Source of the DNA: Acidobacteriota bacterium
Lineage (GTDB): Bacteria; Acidobacteriota; Blastocatellia; Pyrinomonadales; Pyrinomonadaceae
Reading direction: 5' to 3'
Length of the DNA: 64,000 bases
Assembly (NCBI GenBank): GCA_025463135.1
Contig: JAOAPY010000025.1
Location: 62,001 to 126,000, forward strand
Of the stretch, positions 56,692 to 64,000 are shown in pieces. The notes below the pieces were generated by a model, which did no database searches, had not been told where the DNA came from, and saw nothing but the letters and a program-made list of their open reading frames with translations. The translations under genes were made by a program, and so were the position numbers. Numbering within the stretch: the stretch's first letter is position 1; each line of letters opens with the position of its first letter.

Positions 56692-57888
56692 ATGCTCGCT
56701 TCTTCCAACAGTTACGACGTGATCATTGCCGGCGCAGGACCCGCGGGCACCAGCGCCGCGATTCACCTCGCTACAAAGGGAGTGCGAGTCCTGCTCGTTG
56801 AACAAAAAAAATTCCCGCGCGCAAAACTCTGCGGCGAGTTTATCTCTCCCGAGTGTCTCAAACACTTCGACCGGCTGGGCGTCTCAGAGCGCATGCTGAC
56901 GGCCGGCGGCAGAGCCCTGACACAAACCGTTTTTTATGCGCGCGGAGGCCGCAGCGTCAATGTGCCCAGCAACTGGTTTGACAATCACACCACTGCACTT
57001 GGCCTCAGCCGCGCTGAAATGGATCACCGGCTGCTCGAACGCGCCCGCAACGTTGGAGTCAGCGTGCTTGAAGAGACACAAGCGACGGGATTGATAAACG
57101 AAGCGCGACGCATTCGCGGTGTAACACTCAAGTCGAAAGGTGTCGCACGTGAGTCGACAGCCGCCATCATTATCGATGCCACAGGCCGAACACGCGCTTT
57201 GGACCACCGCCTCAAGGCCACGGTGAAGGATTCGCAAAAGAACACGACACCACCACAGCGGGCGTCGCTGGTGGCTTTCAAGGCCCACCTGCGCGATGCA
57301 CAACCGCTGCCAGGTACTTGCGAAATATACTTCTATCCAGGCGGCTATGGCGGCTTGAGCGGCATTGAGAACGGTCTGAGCAATCTTTGTTTCATCGTTT
57401 CGGCGCGAGACGTACGCGCCTGCCAGGCTAATCCTGAAAGAGCAATGCGTGAATTAGTCACGAAGAATTCGCGCGCCGCCAACTCACTGGCGCACGCGCG
57501 AGTAGAGGGTAAATGGCTGGCTGTTGCACTCGAGAGTTTTGGTCGTCGAGACCCAGTGCCGGCAGACGGATTGCTCATGATCGGTGACGCTGCAGCTTTC
57601 ATTGACCCGTTTACGGGCAGCGGGATGTTAATGGCTTTAGAAGGTGGGGCGCTGGCGGCCAACGTTATCCTGCAACATCTTCCCGATTTGCGAAACGGCG
57701 CTTCATGCTCAGAGCTGGCGCGTGATTACCGGAGGCTTTATCGACGGCAGTTCGGATCACGTTTGCGCGTTTGCGCGATGCTGCGCCGGGCCGCATTTAT
57801 TCCCAGCCTCGCGGATGCTGCCATTCGTCTCTTCGGGGCGAGTGAGAGGCTGCGGCGGGCGTTGGCTCTGCGGACCAGGAAAGGTTGA
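56692..57888 (+). CDS. FAD-dependent oxidoreductase, geranylgeranyl-reductase-like
   Basis: 398 residues. FAD motif VIIAGAGPAGTSAAIHLA starts near residue 10; LCGEFISPECLKHFDRLGV and the second FAD motif LMIGDAAAFIDPFTGSGMLMALEGG complete the family. Starts with an ATG at 56692 or the immediately preceding GTG, 10-13 bp after the methyltransferase stop. Third gene of the ketosynthase trio. It likely oxidises or reduces the product made by its neighbours. Paralogue of the gene at 27739-28944. Confidence 0.87.
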   Translation: MLASSNSYDVIIAGAGPAGTSAAIHLATKGVRVLLVEQKKFPRAKLCGEFISPECLKHFDRLGVSERMLTAGGRALTQTVFYARGGRSVNVPSNWFDNHTTALGLSRAEMDHRLLERARNVGVSVLEETQATGLINEARRIRGVTLKSKGVARESTAAIIIDATGRTRALDHRLKATVKDSQKNTTPPQRASLVAFKAHLRDAQPLPGTCEIYFYPGGYGGLSGIENGLSNLCFIVSARDVRACQANPERAMRELVTKNSRAANSLAHARVEGKWLAVALESFGRRDPVPADGLLMIGDAAAFIDPFTGSGMLMALEGGALAANVILQHLPDLRNGASCSELARDYRRLYRRQFGSRLRVCAMLRRAAFIPSLADAAIRLFGASERLRRALALRTRKG

Positions 57889-58202
57889 AAGTGAGCGCGG
57901 CGAACAGCTCTAAACCTAACTGAATGAAATTAATAACACCCCCTGCCCCCATTTATAATGCTTGCCACAATTGGCCTTTTTGCGGTAAAAATACTGAGCG
58001 TTTTCAAACGGGTACACTGGGGCGCCTTCTCCACGGGCGTGACAGAGATCTGATGACGGCCGAATTCGCTCCCCGGAACACGTCAATTGATCTGGCTCGC
58101 AGCGTTTCTGTTTCTCAAGAGTTGTCCACTTTCACTGCTTTGTTGTGGTTGTTGTGAACGGCAGCCAGGACCGACCGCCTTTTATTTTGGTTTAAGGAGA
58201 AT
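57889..58202. other. intergenic leader of the second TonB-type receptor
   Basis: 314 bp. TATAAT occurs at 57954-57959 but without a matching -35 box at 17 bp. A 77-codon frame here looks random. No repeat is seen. Confidence 0.4.
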
Positions 58203-61200
58203 ATGACGATGTCCGCTTCTTCGATGCACTACCTCAAGGTCTCTTTACGGGCCATCCTGCTTTTGGCGATTGCCGTTGTTGGTGCGAGCGTGGCCTTCGC
58301 TCAATCCCAATCAGATGCGGCCGATTTGCGTGGCTATGTGAAAGACCAGCAGGGAGCCGTGGTTGCAAACGCGACCGTCACGGCCCGCAATACTGCGAGG
58401 AATCAATCGCGCACAACGACCACCAATGATGAAGGCTTCTATCAGCTCGTCAATCTAACACCAGGTGATTATGACGTGACCGTTGAAGCGGCAAGCTTCA
58501 AGAAAGCTTCATTGCCGGGCGTTAAGCTGACACTCGGGCAGCGTGCGGATTTGGACGTGGCGCTGGAAACGGGCTCGATCGACGCCGTCGTAACGATTTC
58601 CGGAGCGACCACCGAATTGGTGGAAACATCGAAGACAGCGGTCTCGACTACGATTGATCAGGAGCGCATCGAGAGCCTGCCCATCAACGAACGCAACTAT
58701 CTGTCATTTGCGCTTACTACTTCGACCGTTGGACGTGACAATGGTCGACCGATTGGACCAGCACCAACTACCGGACTGAATTTTGGCGGTCAACGTGGCC
58801 GGTCAAACCTGGTGCAAGTCGATGGTGCAGACAACACTGACAATTCAGTTAACGCTTCGCGTTCAACCGTGTCTCAGGAAGCGGTGCAGGAATTTCAAGT
58901 TGTCACCAACTCTTTCGCGCCCGAGTTCGGCCGGTCCGCGGGCGGCGTTGTCAATGTGGTGACCAAGAGCGGCACTAACCAACTCCGTGGAAACGTCTTC
59001 GGCTTCCTGCGTGACAATGACTTCCAGGCTCGTAACCCGTTTGCACCTATCGCTAAGCCACCCTTCCGACGTAGCCAGTACGGATTCACGATCGGTGGAC
59101 CTTTTGATACCGATCGCACCTTCTTTTTCTTTGCCTTTGAAAGACGCAAGCGCGATGAGTCAGGATTTTTTACCAGCAATGTGGCGCGCGGGCTAAACGG
59201 TTCCGCGACGATACCCGTGGTGCCAGGGCTCAATCCCGTGGCGCGCACCTTTAACAACATCACCCCGACACAGGCGGGTTATATCAATGGTCTGGTGGCG
59301 GCCGGCGGCGCCGCGATTTGTCTCGCCAGAGCTTACGCCTTTTTTGCGTCGAGTGGCGGCTCGACCGGACTGGCGGGAACTAATCCCCTGAGCAGTCCTA
59401 ATGACGGCAGCGTCTGTCCCGCGATTAGTCCTATCCTGCCGAGCGTTATCGGCTCGCGATTTATCTTATCGGGCGCTCCGGTTCCGGTGGGTACCACAAA
59501 TGCCGCCGGCCAGTTCATTGCTTTTCGTCCACTGAACAACCTGCAGACAGTATTCCCAATAACGGATCGCACCACGTTTAATTCCATTCGCATCGATCAT
59601 TCGATTACAAAAAGTCATCAACTCTCGATGCGCTTTGGCTACAACCCGAGCACCATCACAGGTATTCAAGTTGAGTCACAGAACCAGTCATTGGGTCAAA
59701 ACGATTTTTCACGTACCGGCATCCAGACGTTGAAAGACTATTCGTTTGTGACCACGCTCACTTCAACTCTATCCAATAGGATGGTGAATGAACTGCGCTT
59801 CAATTTTGGCGAGCGGCGCGCGACTTTCCGTTCACAGAACGGCGATGCGGTCGCCTTCAACATCTCCGGAACGGCATTCATTGGCCGCGAACTTTTCTCG
59901 CCGGTGATTCGCACAGAGACCCGTTATGAATACACCGACAGCCTCAGCCTGGTAACCGGAAATCACAATTTCAAGTTTGGCGGAGACGCAGCTTTTCTGC
60001 AGATCCCCAGCGCAAAATTTGAATTGAACTTTGCCGGCCTCTTTAACTTTGGCGGTCTTTCAGCTACCACTTTGAATCCTGCATTTGCGGGCGCGCCCGA
60101 TTTCACTCCGGTGCAGCAATACGGTCTCGGTTTCCCCGCTAACTTTATCCAGGGTTTTGGCGACCCGATAAGCCATCTGCGGAACAAACCCTTTGCCTTC
60201 TTCGCTCAGGATTCCTGGAAGGTTAGACCCAACCTGACGATCAATTATGGCGTTCGTTATGACGTCGAACTTACCCAGCTGATCGATCCCATCGGTTTGA
60301 AGGATCCGCTGTCAGGCATCACTCTTTCCGCTTCGGATATTCTGGCTGCGCAGGATGCGATGAATGTCAGACAGGGATTCCCGCGTGACAAGAATAACTG
60401 GGCCCCGCGATTGGCCTTCGCCTGGGACGTAAACAACAACGCCAAGACGGTTGTGCGCGCTGCCTTCGGACTTTTCTATGACCACCCGCTACAGGCAATT
60501 GCTTTTAACTCGGATATTGCCGATGCGGTGCAACAGCAGCAGGGAATCCTGATTCCAGGTAGTCCTTTGCCGACGGCTCTGCTGAATGCTGTGCAGGTAT
60601 TTCAGGGTACGGTTGTGGTTTGTAACTTTGTCGGCGCGGTTCCGGGCGTCAATTGTACCCCCGGCGCAGCCAGCAGCGCGCAGTATCAAGCGGGACGCCA
60701 GCGGTTCAACGATCAAACCTTTCCGGGCTTTGGTCCAGTCCTGCCGTTCACACTCCATGTTAGTAAGGACTTTGAGTACGCCTACGCAGACCAGGGAAGC
60801 GTATCGATTGAGCGGCAACTGACCCACGACATGACCGTCTCGGCAAACTACCTGTTCGTCGGTGCGCATCACTTGCCGCATCCGCTGGACATAAACGCTC
60901 CGCGCATAGATCTTCAGATGGCGAACTTCGCTCGTTTCTCGGGTCGCAATCCTACTAACACCACTGAAGCAGTGGCGTTCTCGATACCGAGCTCCAACAC
61001 TGCCGCCATACCGCTGTTCCCTTGTCCGGGTGGCGTGCCGCTCCTATGTTTCAACCAGGTGACTCCGGCGGGCGCTACCCCCTATCCAACCCAGGGTCAG
61101 ACATTCGCGCTGATCGTACCAGGAATGGTGGCAGCACCGCTGGCGAATCTCGGTAATCGCGTGGTGAATGCCGGCGTGGCGAATTTCTTCCGTCCCAACG

Positions 61201-62027
61201 CACCCAACTACTTCCTGGCCCAGGCTTTGACAGGCGGTCTGGTTACACCAGCGACTCTCAACGGCGCGCTGGTAGGATCGCTGCGCACGCCCGGAGTCGT
61301 TTCACCCTTTGGATCGATCAATGCTCAGGTCTCGGACGGCAACTCGAATTACAACGCTTTGAACGTTGATATTAAGAAGCGCTTTTCGAGGAACTTTCAG
61401 TTCCTGGCTTCCTACACATGGTCGCATTCGATCGACGATTCATCGGACCTGCAGACGCTGTTGCTGCCCCAGGACAACCGCAACTTCCGAGCGGAACGCG
61501 CCGACTCGTTGTTCGATCAGCGGCATCGATTTGTTTTCAGTGGAGTAGTTAATTCGCTGGGCGGCTGGCGCACTGGAGACGGCCTGCACAAGTTCCTGGC
61601 CGACTTTACCGTGGCCCCGATCTTCGAAGTCTCGTCCGGACGACCCTTCAATATTCTGACGAATCAGGATACGAACAACGATCAGTCCAGCCAGACCGAT
61701 CGTCCCAATGTAGCGGCGGACGGAACCCTGACCGTGCCCGGAGCATTCCAGTCCGGAACCTTAGGCAGGAATACCGGCATCACGCATCGTTTCATGGCAT
61801 TCGATATGCGATTGTCGCGATCGATCAAGTGGAACGAGCGGGTGAAACTGGACGTCATCGCTGAGGGCTTCAACCTTTTCAACCGCTTCAATGAAGGATC
61901 CGCGTCGCCATTCTTCGACGACGTCAACGCCTTTCACCAGCGCGCGAGCAATGGCCGCTATTACAGCCGCCCCACTGCCGCCTTTGACCCCCGGCAATTC
62001 CAGTTTGGTCTGAAACTGAGCTTCTAA
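58203..62027 (+). CDS. TonB-dependent receptor-like outer-membrane protein, second copy
   Basis: 1274 residues. Signal peptide residues about 8-34 (LLLAIAVVGASVAFAQ). Residues about 42-125 are a carboxypeptidase-regulatory-like domain (DLRGYVKDQQGAVVANATVTARN, then LTPGDYDVTVEAASFKK). The plug-like region has FAPEFGRSAGGVVNVVTKSGTNQLRGNVFGF, and the barrel ends in RQFQFGLKLSF. It differs from the receptor at 8650-12360 in the plug and barrel, so the two are distant paralogues. TAAGGAG lies close to two candidate ATGs (58203 and 58209); the second has better spacing. Substrate unknown. Confidence 0.9.
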   Translation: MTMSASSMHYLKVSLRAILLLAIAVVGASVAFAQSQSDAADLRGYVKDQQGAVVANATVTARNTARNQSRTTTTNDEGFYQLVNLTPGDYDVTVEAASFKKASLPGVKLTLGQRADLDVALETGSIDAVVTISGATTELVETSKTAVSTTIDQERIESLPINERNYLSFALTTSTVGRDNGRPIGPAPTTGLNFGGQRGRSNLVQVDGADNTDNSVNASRSTVSQEAVQEFQVVTNSFAPEFGRSAGGVVNVVTKSGTNQLRGNVFGFLRDNDFQARNPFAPIAKPPFRRSQYGFTIGGPFDTDRTFFFFAFERRKRDESGFFTSNVARGLNGSATIPVVPGLNPVARTFNNITPTQAGYINGLVAAGGAAICLARAYAFFASSGGSTGLAGTNPLSSPNDGSVCPAISPILPSVIGSRFILSGAPVPVGTTNAAGQFIAFRPLNNLQTVFPITDRTTFNSIRIDHSITKSHQLSMRFGYNPSTITGIQVESQNQSLGQNDFSRTGIQTLKDYSFVTTLTSTLSNRMVNELRFNFGERRATFRSQNGDAVAFNISGTAFIGRELFSPVIRTETRYEYTDSLSLVTGNHNFKFGGDAAFLQIPSAKFELNFAGLFNFGGLSATTLNPAFAGAPDFTPVQQYGLGFPANFIQGFGDPISHLRNKPFAFFAQDSWKVRPNLTINYGVRYDVELTQLIDPIGLKDPLSGITLSASDILAAQDAMNVRQGFPRDKNNWAPRLAFAWDVNNNAKTVVRAAFGLFYDHPLQAIAFNSDIADAVQQQQGILIPGSPLPTALLNAVQVFQGTVVVCNFVGAVPGVNCTPGAASSAQYQAGRQRFNDQTFPGFGPVLPFTLHVSKDFEYAYADQGSVSIERQLTHDMTVSANYLFVGAHHLPHPLDINAPRIDLQMANFARFSGRNPTNTTEAVAFSIPSSNTAAIPLFPCPGGVPLLCFNQVTPAGATPYPTQGQTFALIVPGMVAAPLANLGNRVVNAGVANFFRPNAPNYFLAQALTGGLVTPATLNGALVGSLRTPGVVSPFGSINAQVSDGNSNYNALNVDIKKRFSRNFQFLASYTWSHSIDDSSDLQTLLLPQDNRNFRAERADSLFDQRHRFVFSGVVNSLGGWRTGDGLHKFLADFTVAPIFEVSSGRPFNILTNQDTNNDQSSQTDRPNVAADGTLTVPGAFQSGTLGRNTGITHRFMAFDMRLSRSIKWNERVKLDVIAEGFNLFNRFNEGSASPFFDDVNAFHQRASNGRYYSRPTAAFDPRQFQFGLKLSF

Positions 62028-62055
62028 AACCAGCTCAAAGTCAATCCACAAATCA

Positions 62056-62092
62056 AAAGCGACTGGTGCCCTATAGCGCCGGTCGCTTTCCT
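62056..62092 (+). terminator. terminator after the second TonB-type receptor
   Basis: AAAGCGAC (62056-62063) pairs with GTCGCTTT (62082-62089), extended by TGG/CCG, then CCTT. A short T-run makes it a moderate terminator. Confidence 0.7.
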
Positions 62093-62143
62093 TAGGACGA
62101 GCCTCTTCCGAACGCGCGGAGCCCATCATTTGACGGTTCTTCG

Positions 62144-62203
62144 GTGTCCGCCAGAAACCGAATTGTGTCGGGAGTCGGCGACAAACTGAAGTTTGTCGGA
62201 CAC
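62144..62203. repeat. palindromic repeat in the gap before the TPR gene
   Basis: GTGTCCG (62144-62150) faces CGGACAC (62197-62203) and encloses the hairpin CGACAAACT-GA-AGTTTGTCG (62179-62198). The rest of 62093-62334 is non-coding as far as I see. Confidence 0.7.
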
Positions 62204-62334
62204 GTCAAGTTGCGCTACCCTATTGGCCGGGCAAACTCAACAGCGACGCGGCGCATCCGAGATGCTGGCTTTCGCACACGTTTTTGTTAACTATTTTCAA
62301 ATTCATAAGCTCTCTCCTGGAAAAGAGTCTCCGT

Positions 62335-63624
62335 ATGTTGTTTCGTTATTCACGGCGTTCCCCCGGCTTTACGGGCGGTCTGATTATTAGCGGCACCTTT
62401 ACCTTGCTGCTTGCGGGCGGAGTGATTGCACAGTCGAGCCGGCCGCGACGGGTGCAACCAAAACCAGTCCAGCAAAAAGAGGATTCACTGCTTTTGCCCA
62501 AGCCCACGCCGACGCCGACGGCCAGAAATACCAATGTTCCGCTGCTCGACATAAAGCCGGTAAAGCCCATCGCCGAATCATCCGCGCCGGTCGGTGCCCC
62601 GGCCGCGGGCTTGGATACCGGTGACACCAGCCATGCCTACACAATGTTCCAGCAAAAGCAGTATGCCGCAGCTGCCAAAGAGGCAAAACAGATAGCCAAA
62701 ACCGATCCGCAGAATACCGAGGCCTGGAAGATAGCGGGCTTTTCGGAACTAGCGTTAAAGCAATACGCCGAAGCTTCTACCGATTTACAAACTGCCCTCA
62801 ACCTTCAGGAAGTTGCCAAGCAGGAAGACGCGCCCACGATCGACGCTTTGGCCCAGGCCTACATCCTGTACGAAAAATTCGATCAAGCACTGCCGTTGCT
62901 GGTGAAGGCCACGTCACGCACGGGTGCGAAGCCCGATCCGCTGATGCTTTATTATCGCGGCTGGGCGGAATATAAAATCGGCAAAGTTGCGGACGCCGAG
63001 CGAACTTTTAACCAGGTCGTCAAGGCAAATCCAAAGGATGCGAACTCGCTTTATTTTCTGGGGCAGATTGCTCTTACTCGCAACGATCCCGGGGCGGCGA
63101 TTGCGGCCCTAAATCGGGCCACGGTGAACGATCCACGCATGGCCGGCGCCTGGCTGCTGTTGACCTCTGCTTATTTGCGCCGGGCCGCGTCGGCAACTGA
63201 TTCCGCTCAGGCTGATGCTGATTACCTGAGCGCGGTGCGCGCCGGCGAAGGGTTGATCAAGGTCCGCACCGATGCGGATGCGGTGATGTTGTTTGGACAG
63301 GCTTTGATTGGCGCCAAGCAATACGCGCGCGCGGCAACCGCATTGGAAAGGGTAGCCACCCCTGAGGCAAACTCATTTACGTTTTACCTGTTGGGCGTGG
63401 CCCAGTCTCGAGTCAAGAATTTTCCCAAAGCGATCGCGGCCCTCGAGCGCGCCGGTGAAAAGAAACCGGATGATGTGAACGTTTACCGCGAACTCGGCTA
63501 TGCCTATGAAGTCACCAAACAATACGGGAAAGCGTTGGGCGCTTATCAAAAGGGCTTAAATCTCGTGCCCACCGACGCTGACTTCAAAGAGTCGGTAGAC
63601 CGCGTGCGGCCGTTCGCGAAATAG
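62335..63624 (+). CDS. TPR-repeat protein with N-terminal signal or anchor
   Basis: 429 residues from the ATG at 62335. A hydrophobic segment (LIISGTFTLLLAGGVIAQS, about 17-34) is followed by a Pro/Lys/Thr-rich linker (residues 35-110). From about residue 115 there are eight or so tetratricopeptide repeats (AYTMFQQKQYAAAAKEAKQIAKTDP, LALKQYAEASTDLQTALN, and so on to QYGKALGAYQKGLNLVP). It is probably exported and acts as a protein-interaction scaffold. As at 7342-8346, a TPR protein lies next to a TonB-type receptor, though here on the same strand downstream. Confidence 0.87.
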   Translation: MLFRYSRRSPGFTGGLIISGTFTLLLAGGVIAQSSRPRRVQPKPVQQKEDSLLLPKPTPTPTARNTNVPLLDIKPVKPIAESSAPVGAPAAGLDTGDTSHAYTMFQQKQYAAAAKEAKQIAKTDPQNTEAWKIAGFSELALKQYAEASTDLQTALNLQEVAKQEDAPTIDALAQAYILYEKFDQALPLLVKATSRTGAKPDPLMLYYRGWAEYKIGKVADAERTFNQVVKANPKDANSLYFLGQIALTRNDPGAAIAALNRATVNDPRMAGAWLLLTSAYLRRAASATDSAQADADYLSAVRAGEGLIKVRTDADAVMLFGQALIGAKQYARAATALERVATPEANSFTFYLLGVAQSRVKNFPKAIAALERAGEKKPDDVNVYRELGYAYEVTKQYGKALGAYQKGLNLVPTDADFKESVDRVRPFAK

Positions 63625-63652
63625 TGCGCGGCGGCGGCAACCAGGCATAAAG

Positions 63653-63931
63653 TTGGCCGTTAAACTCATTAGCGACACCAACACCGCGGAAACGGCCCGT
63701 GCGTTTGCAACCTATGCGTTGGTTCCCTATTTGGGTATTCTCTTTTGTCCTGGTGCTTTACTGATGGGAAGCGTAGGTGTGGTCAGATCCTATCGCTTCC
63801 CGGAAAACGTCGGGGCTGCTTACCGCAGCGCGGGGATCACTTGGATATTCGTGGCCATAGTTGAACTCGCGGCGCAACTAACGTTGTGGTGGCTCTTGTA
63901 TAAAATCCCTGAATGGAGTCAAGTCCTTTAG
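63653..63931 (+). CDS. small membrane protein, 92 aa
   Basis: TTG start at 63653, 28 bp after the TPR gene. Two hydrophobic segments, about 21-41 (YALVPYLGILFCPGALLMGSV) and 62-82 (GITWIFVAIVELAAQLTLWWL). No family recognised. Probably co-transcribed with the TPR gene. The start codon is uncertain. Confidence 0.5.
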   Translation: MAVKLISDTNTAETARAFATYALVPYLGILFCPGALLMGSVGVVRSYRFPENVGAAYRSAGITWIFVAIVELAAQLTLWWLLYKIPEWSQVL

Positions 63932-64000
63932 CCGGCAGCAACACAAACCTACGCACCGGCATCACCGCAGAATCATCTGGTAGTACCTGTTCGAAAGGAA

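Noticed and set aside
57924-58157. 77-codon frame upstream of the second TonB-type receptor
   Set aside because: No ribosome binding site, no recognisable features; more likely a leader region.

Overview
The window is a chromosomal segment around the replication origin of a GC-rich, Gram-negative bacterium. The best guess is an acidobacterium of the Blastocatellia/Pyrinomonadaceae type. This is inferred from gene content: two very large receptors with an N-terminal carboxypeptidase-regulatory-like domain and a TonB-type barrel, a FecR/DUF6600-type protein, a DUF4214 protein, CadC-like winged-helix fusions, a GxxExxY gene and very many short palindromic intergenic repeats. No rRNA or tRNA gene was seen, so the taxon is not proven.

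Layout. 1-8650: a truncated secreted alpha/beta hydrolase, glpD, a FecR/DUF6600 protein, a DUF4214 protein and a secreted TPR protein. 8650-17060: a giant TonB-type receptor, a small acidic protein, a cytoplasmic-looking subtilase, a MITE-like element, small conserved-looking unknowns, an MsrP/sulfite-oxidase-like enzyme and a secreted six-cysteine peptide. 17070-22298: a Nudix/metallo-beta-lactamase fusion and a MoxR-like ATPase plus VWA-protein pair that is split by a GxxExxY cassette. 22299-32607: a CHASE/PAS/GAF hybrid histidine kinase, an alpha/beta hydrolase, a thioesterase, pdxH, a geranylgeranyl-reductase-like flavoprotein, a winged-helix/hydrolase/cyclase fusion and a LigB-AMMECR1 fusion. 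32706-39314 (minus strand): gyrB, recF, dnaN and dnaA. 39935-48083 (plus strand): rpmH, rnpA, yidD, yidC, khpB/jag, mnmE, mnmG, parA and parB. The gap between dnaA and rpmH and the dnaA-dnaN gap carry DnaA-box-like sites and are the oriC candidates. 48301-52408: a partial ATP synthase operon (b', b, delta, alpha, gamma) lacking a, c, beta and epsilon. 52486-63931: a VanZ-like protein, an SPFH protein with zinc ribbons, a ketosynthase/methyltransferase/flavoprotein trio, a second giant TonB-type receptor, a TPR protein and a small membrane protein.

The core half (32.7-52.4 kb) is the conserved origin-proximal set: replication initiation and clamp, gyrase, RNase P protein, membrane insertase, tRNA U34 modification, chromosome partition and ATP synthase. 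The flanks are accessory: cell-surface, secreted and signalling proteins separated by mobile palindromic repeats.

The most unusual signals are several families of paired palindromic repeats, one of which sits in frame inside the VWA gene; a 244-bp MITE-like element with an 8-bp direct repeat; a GxxExxY gene whose start and C-terminus are encoded by the two arms of an inverted repeat; and a tiny secreted peptide with mirror-symmetric cysteine spacing. All assignments are by reading motifs; no database search was run.
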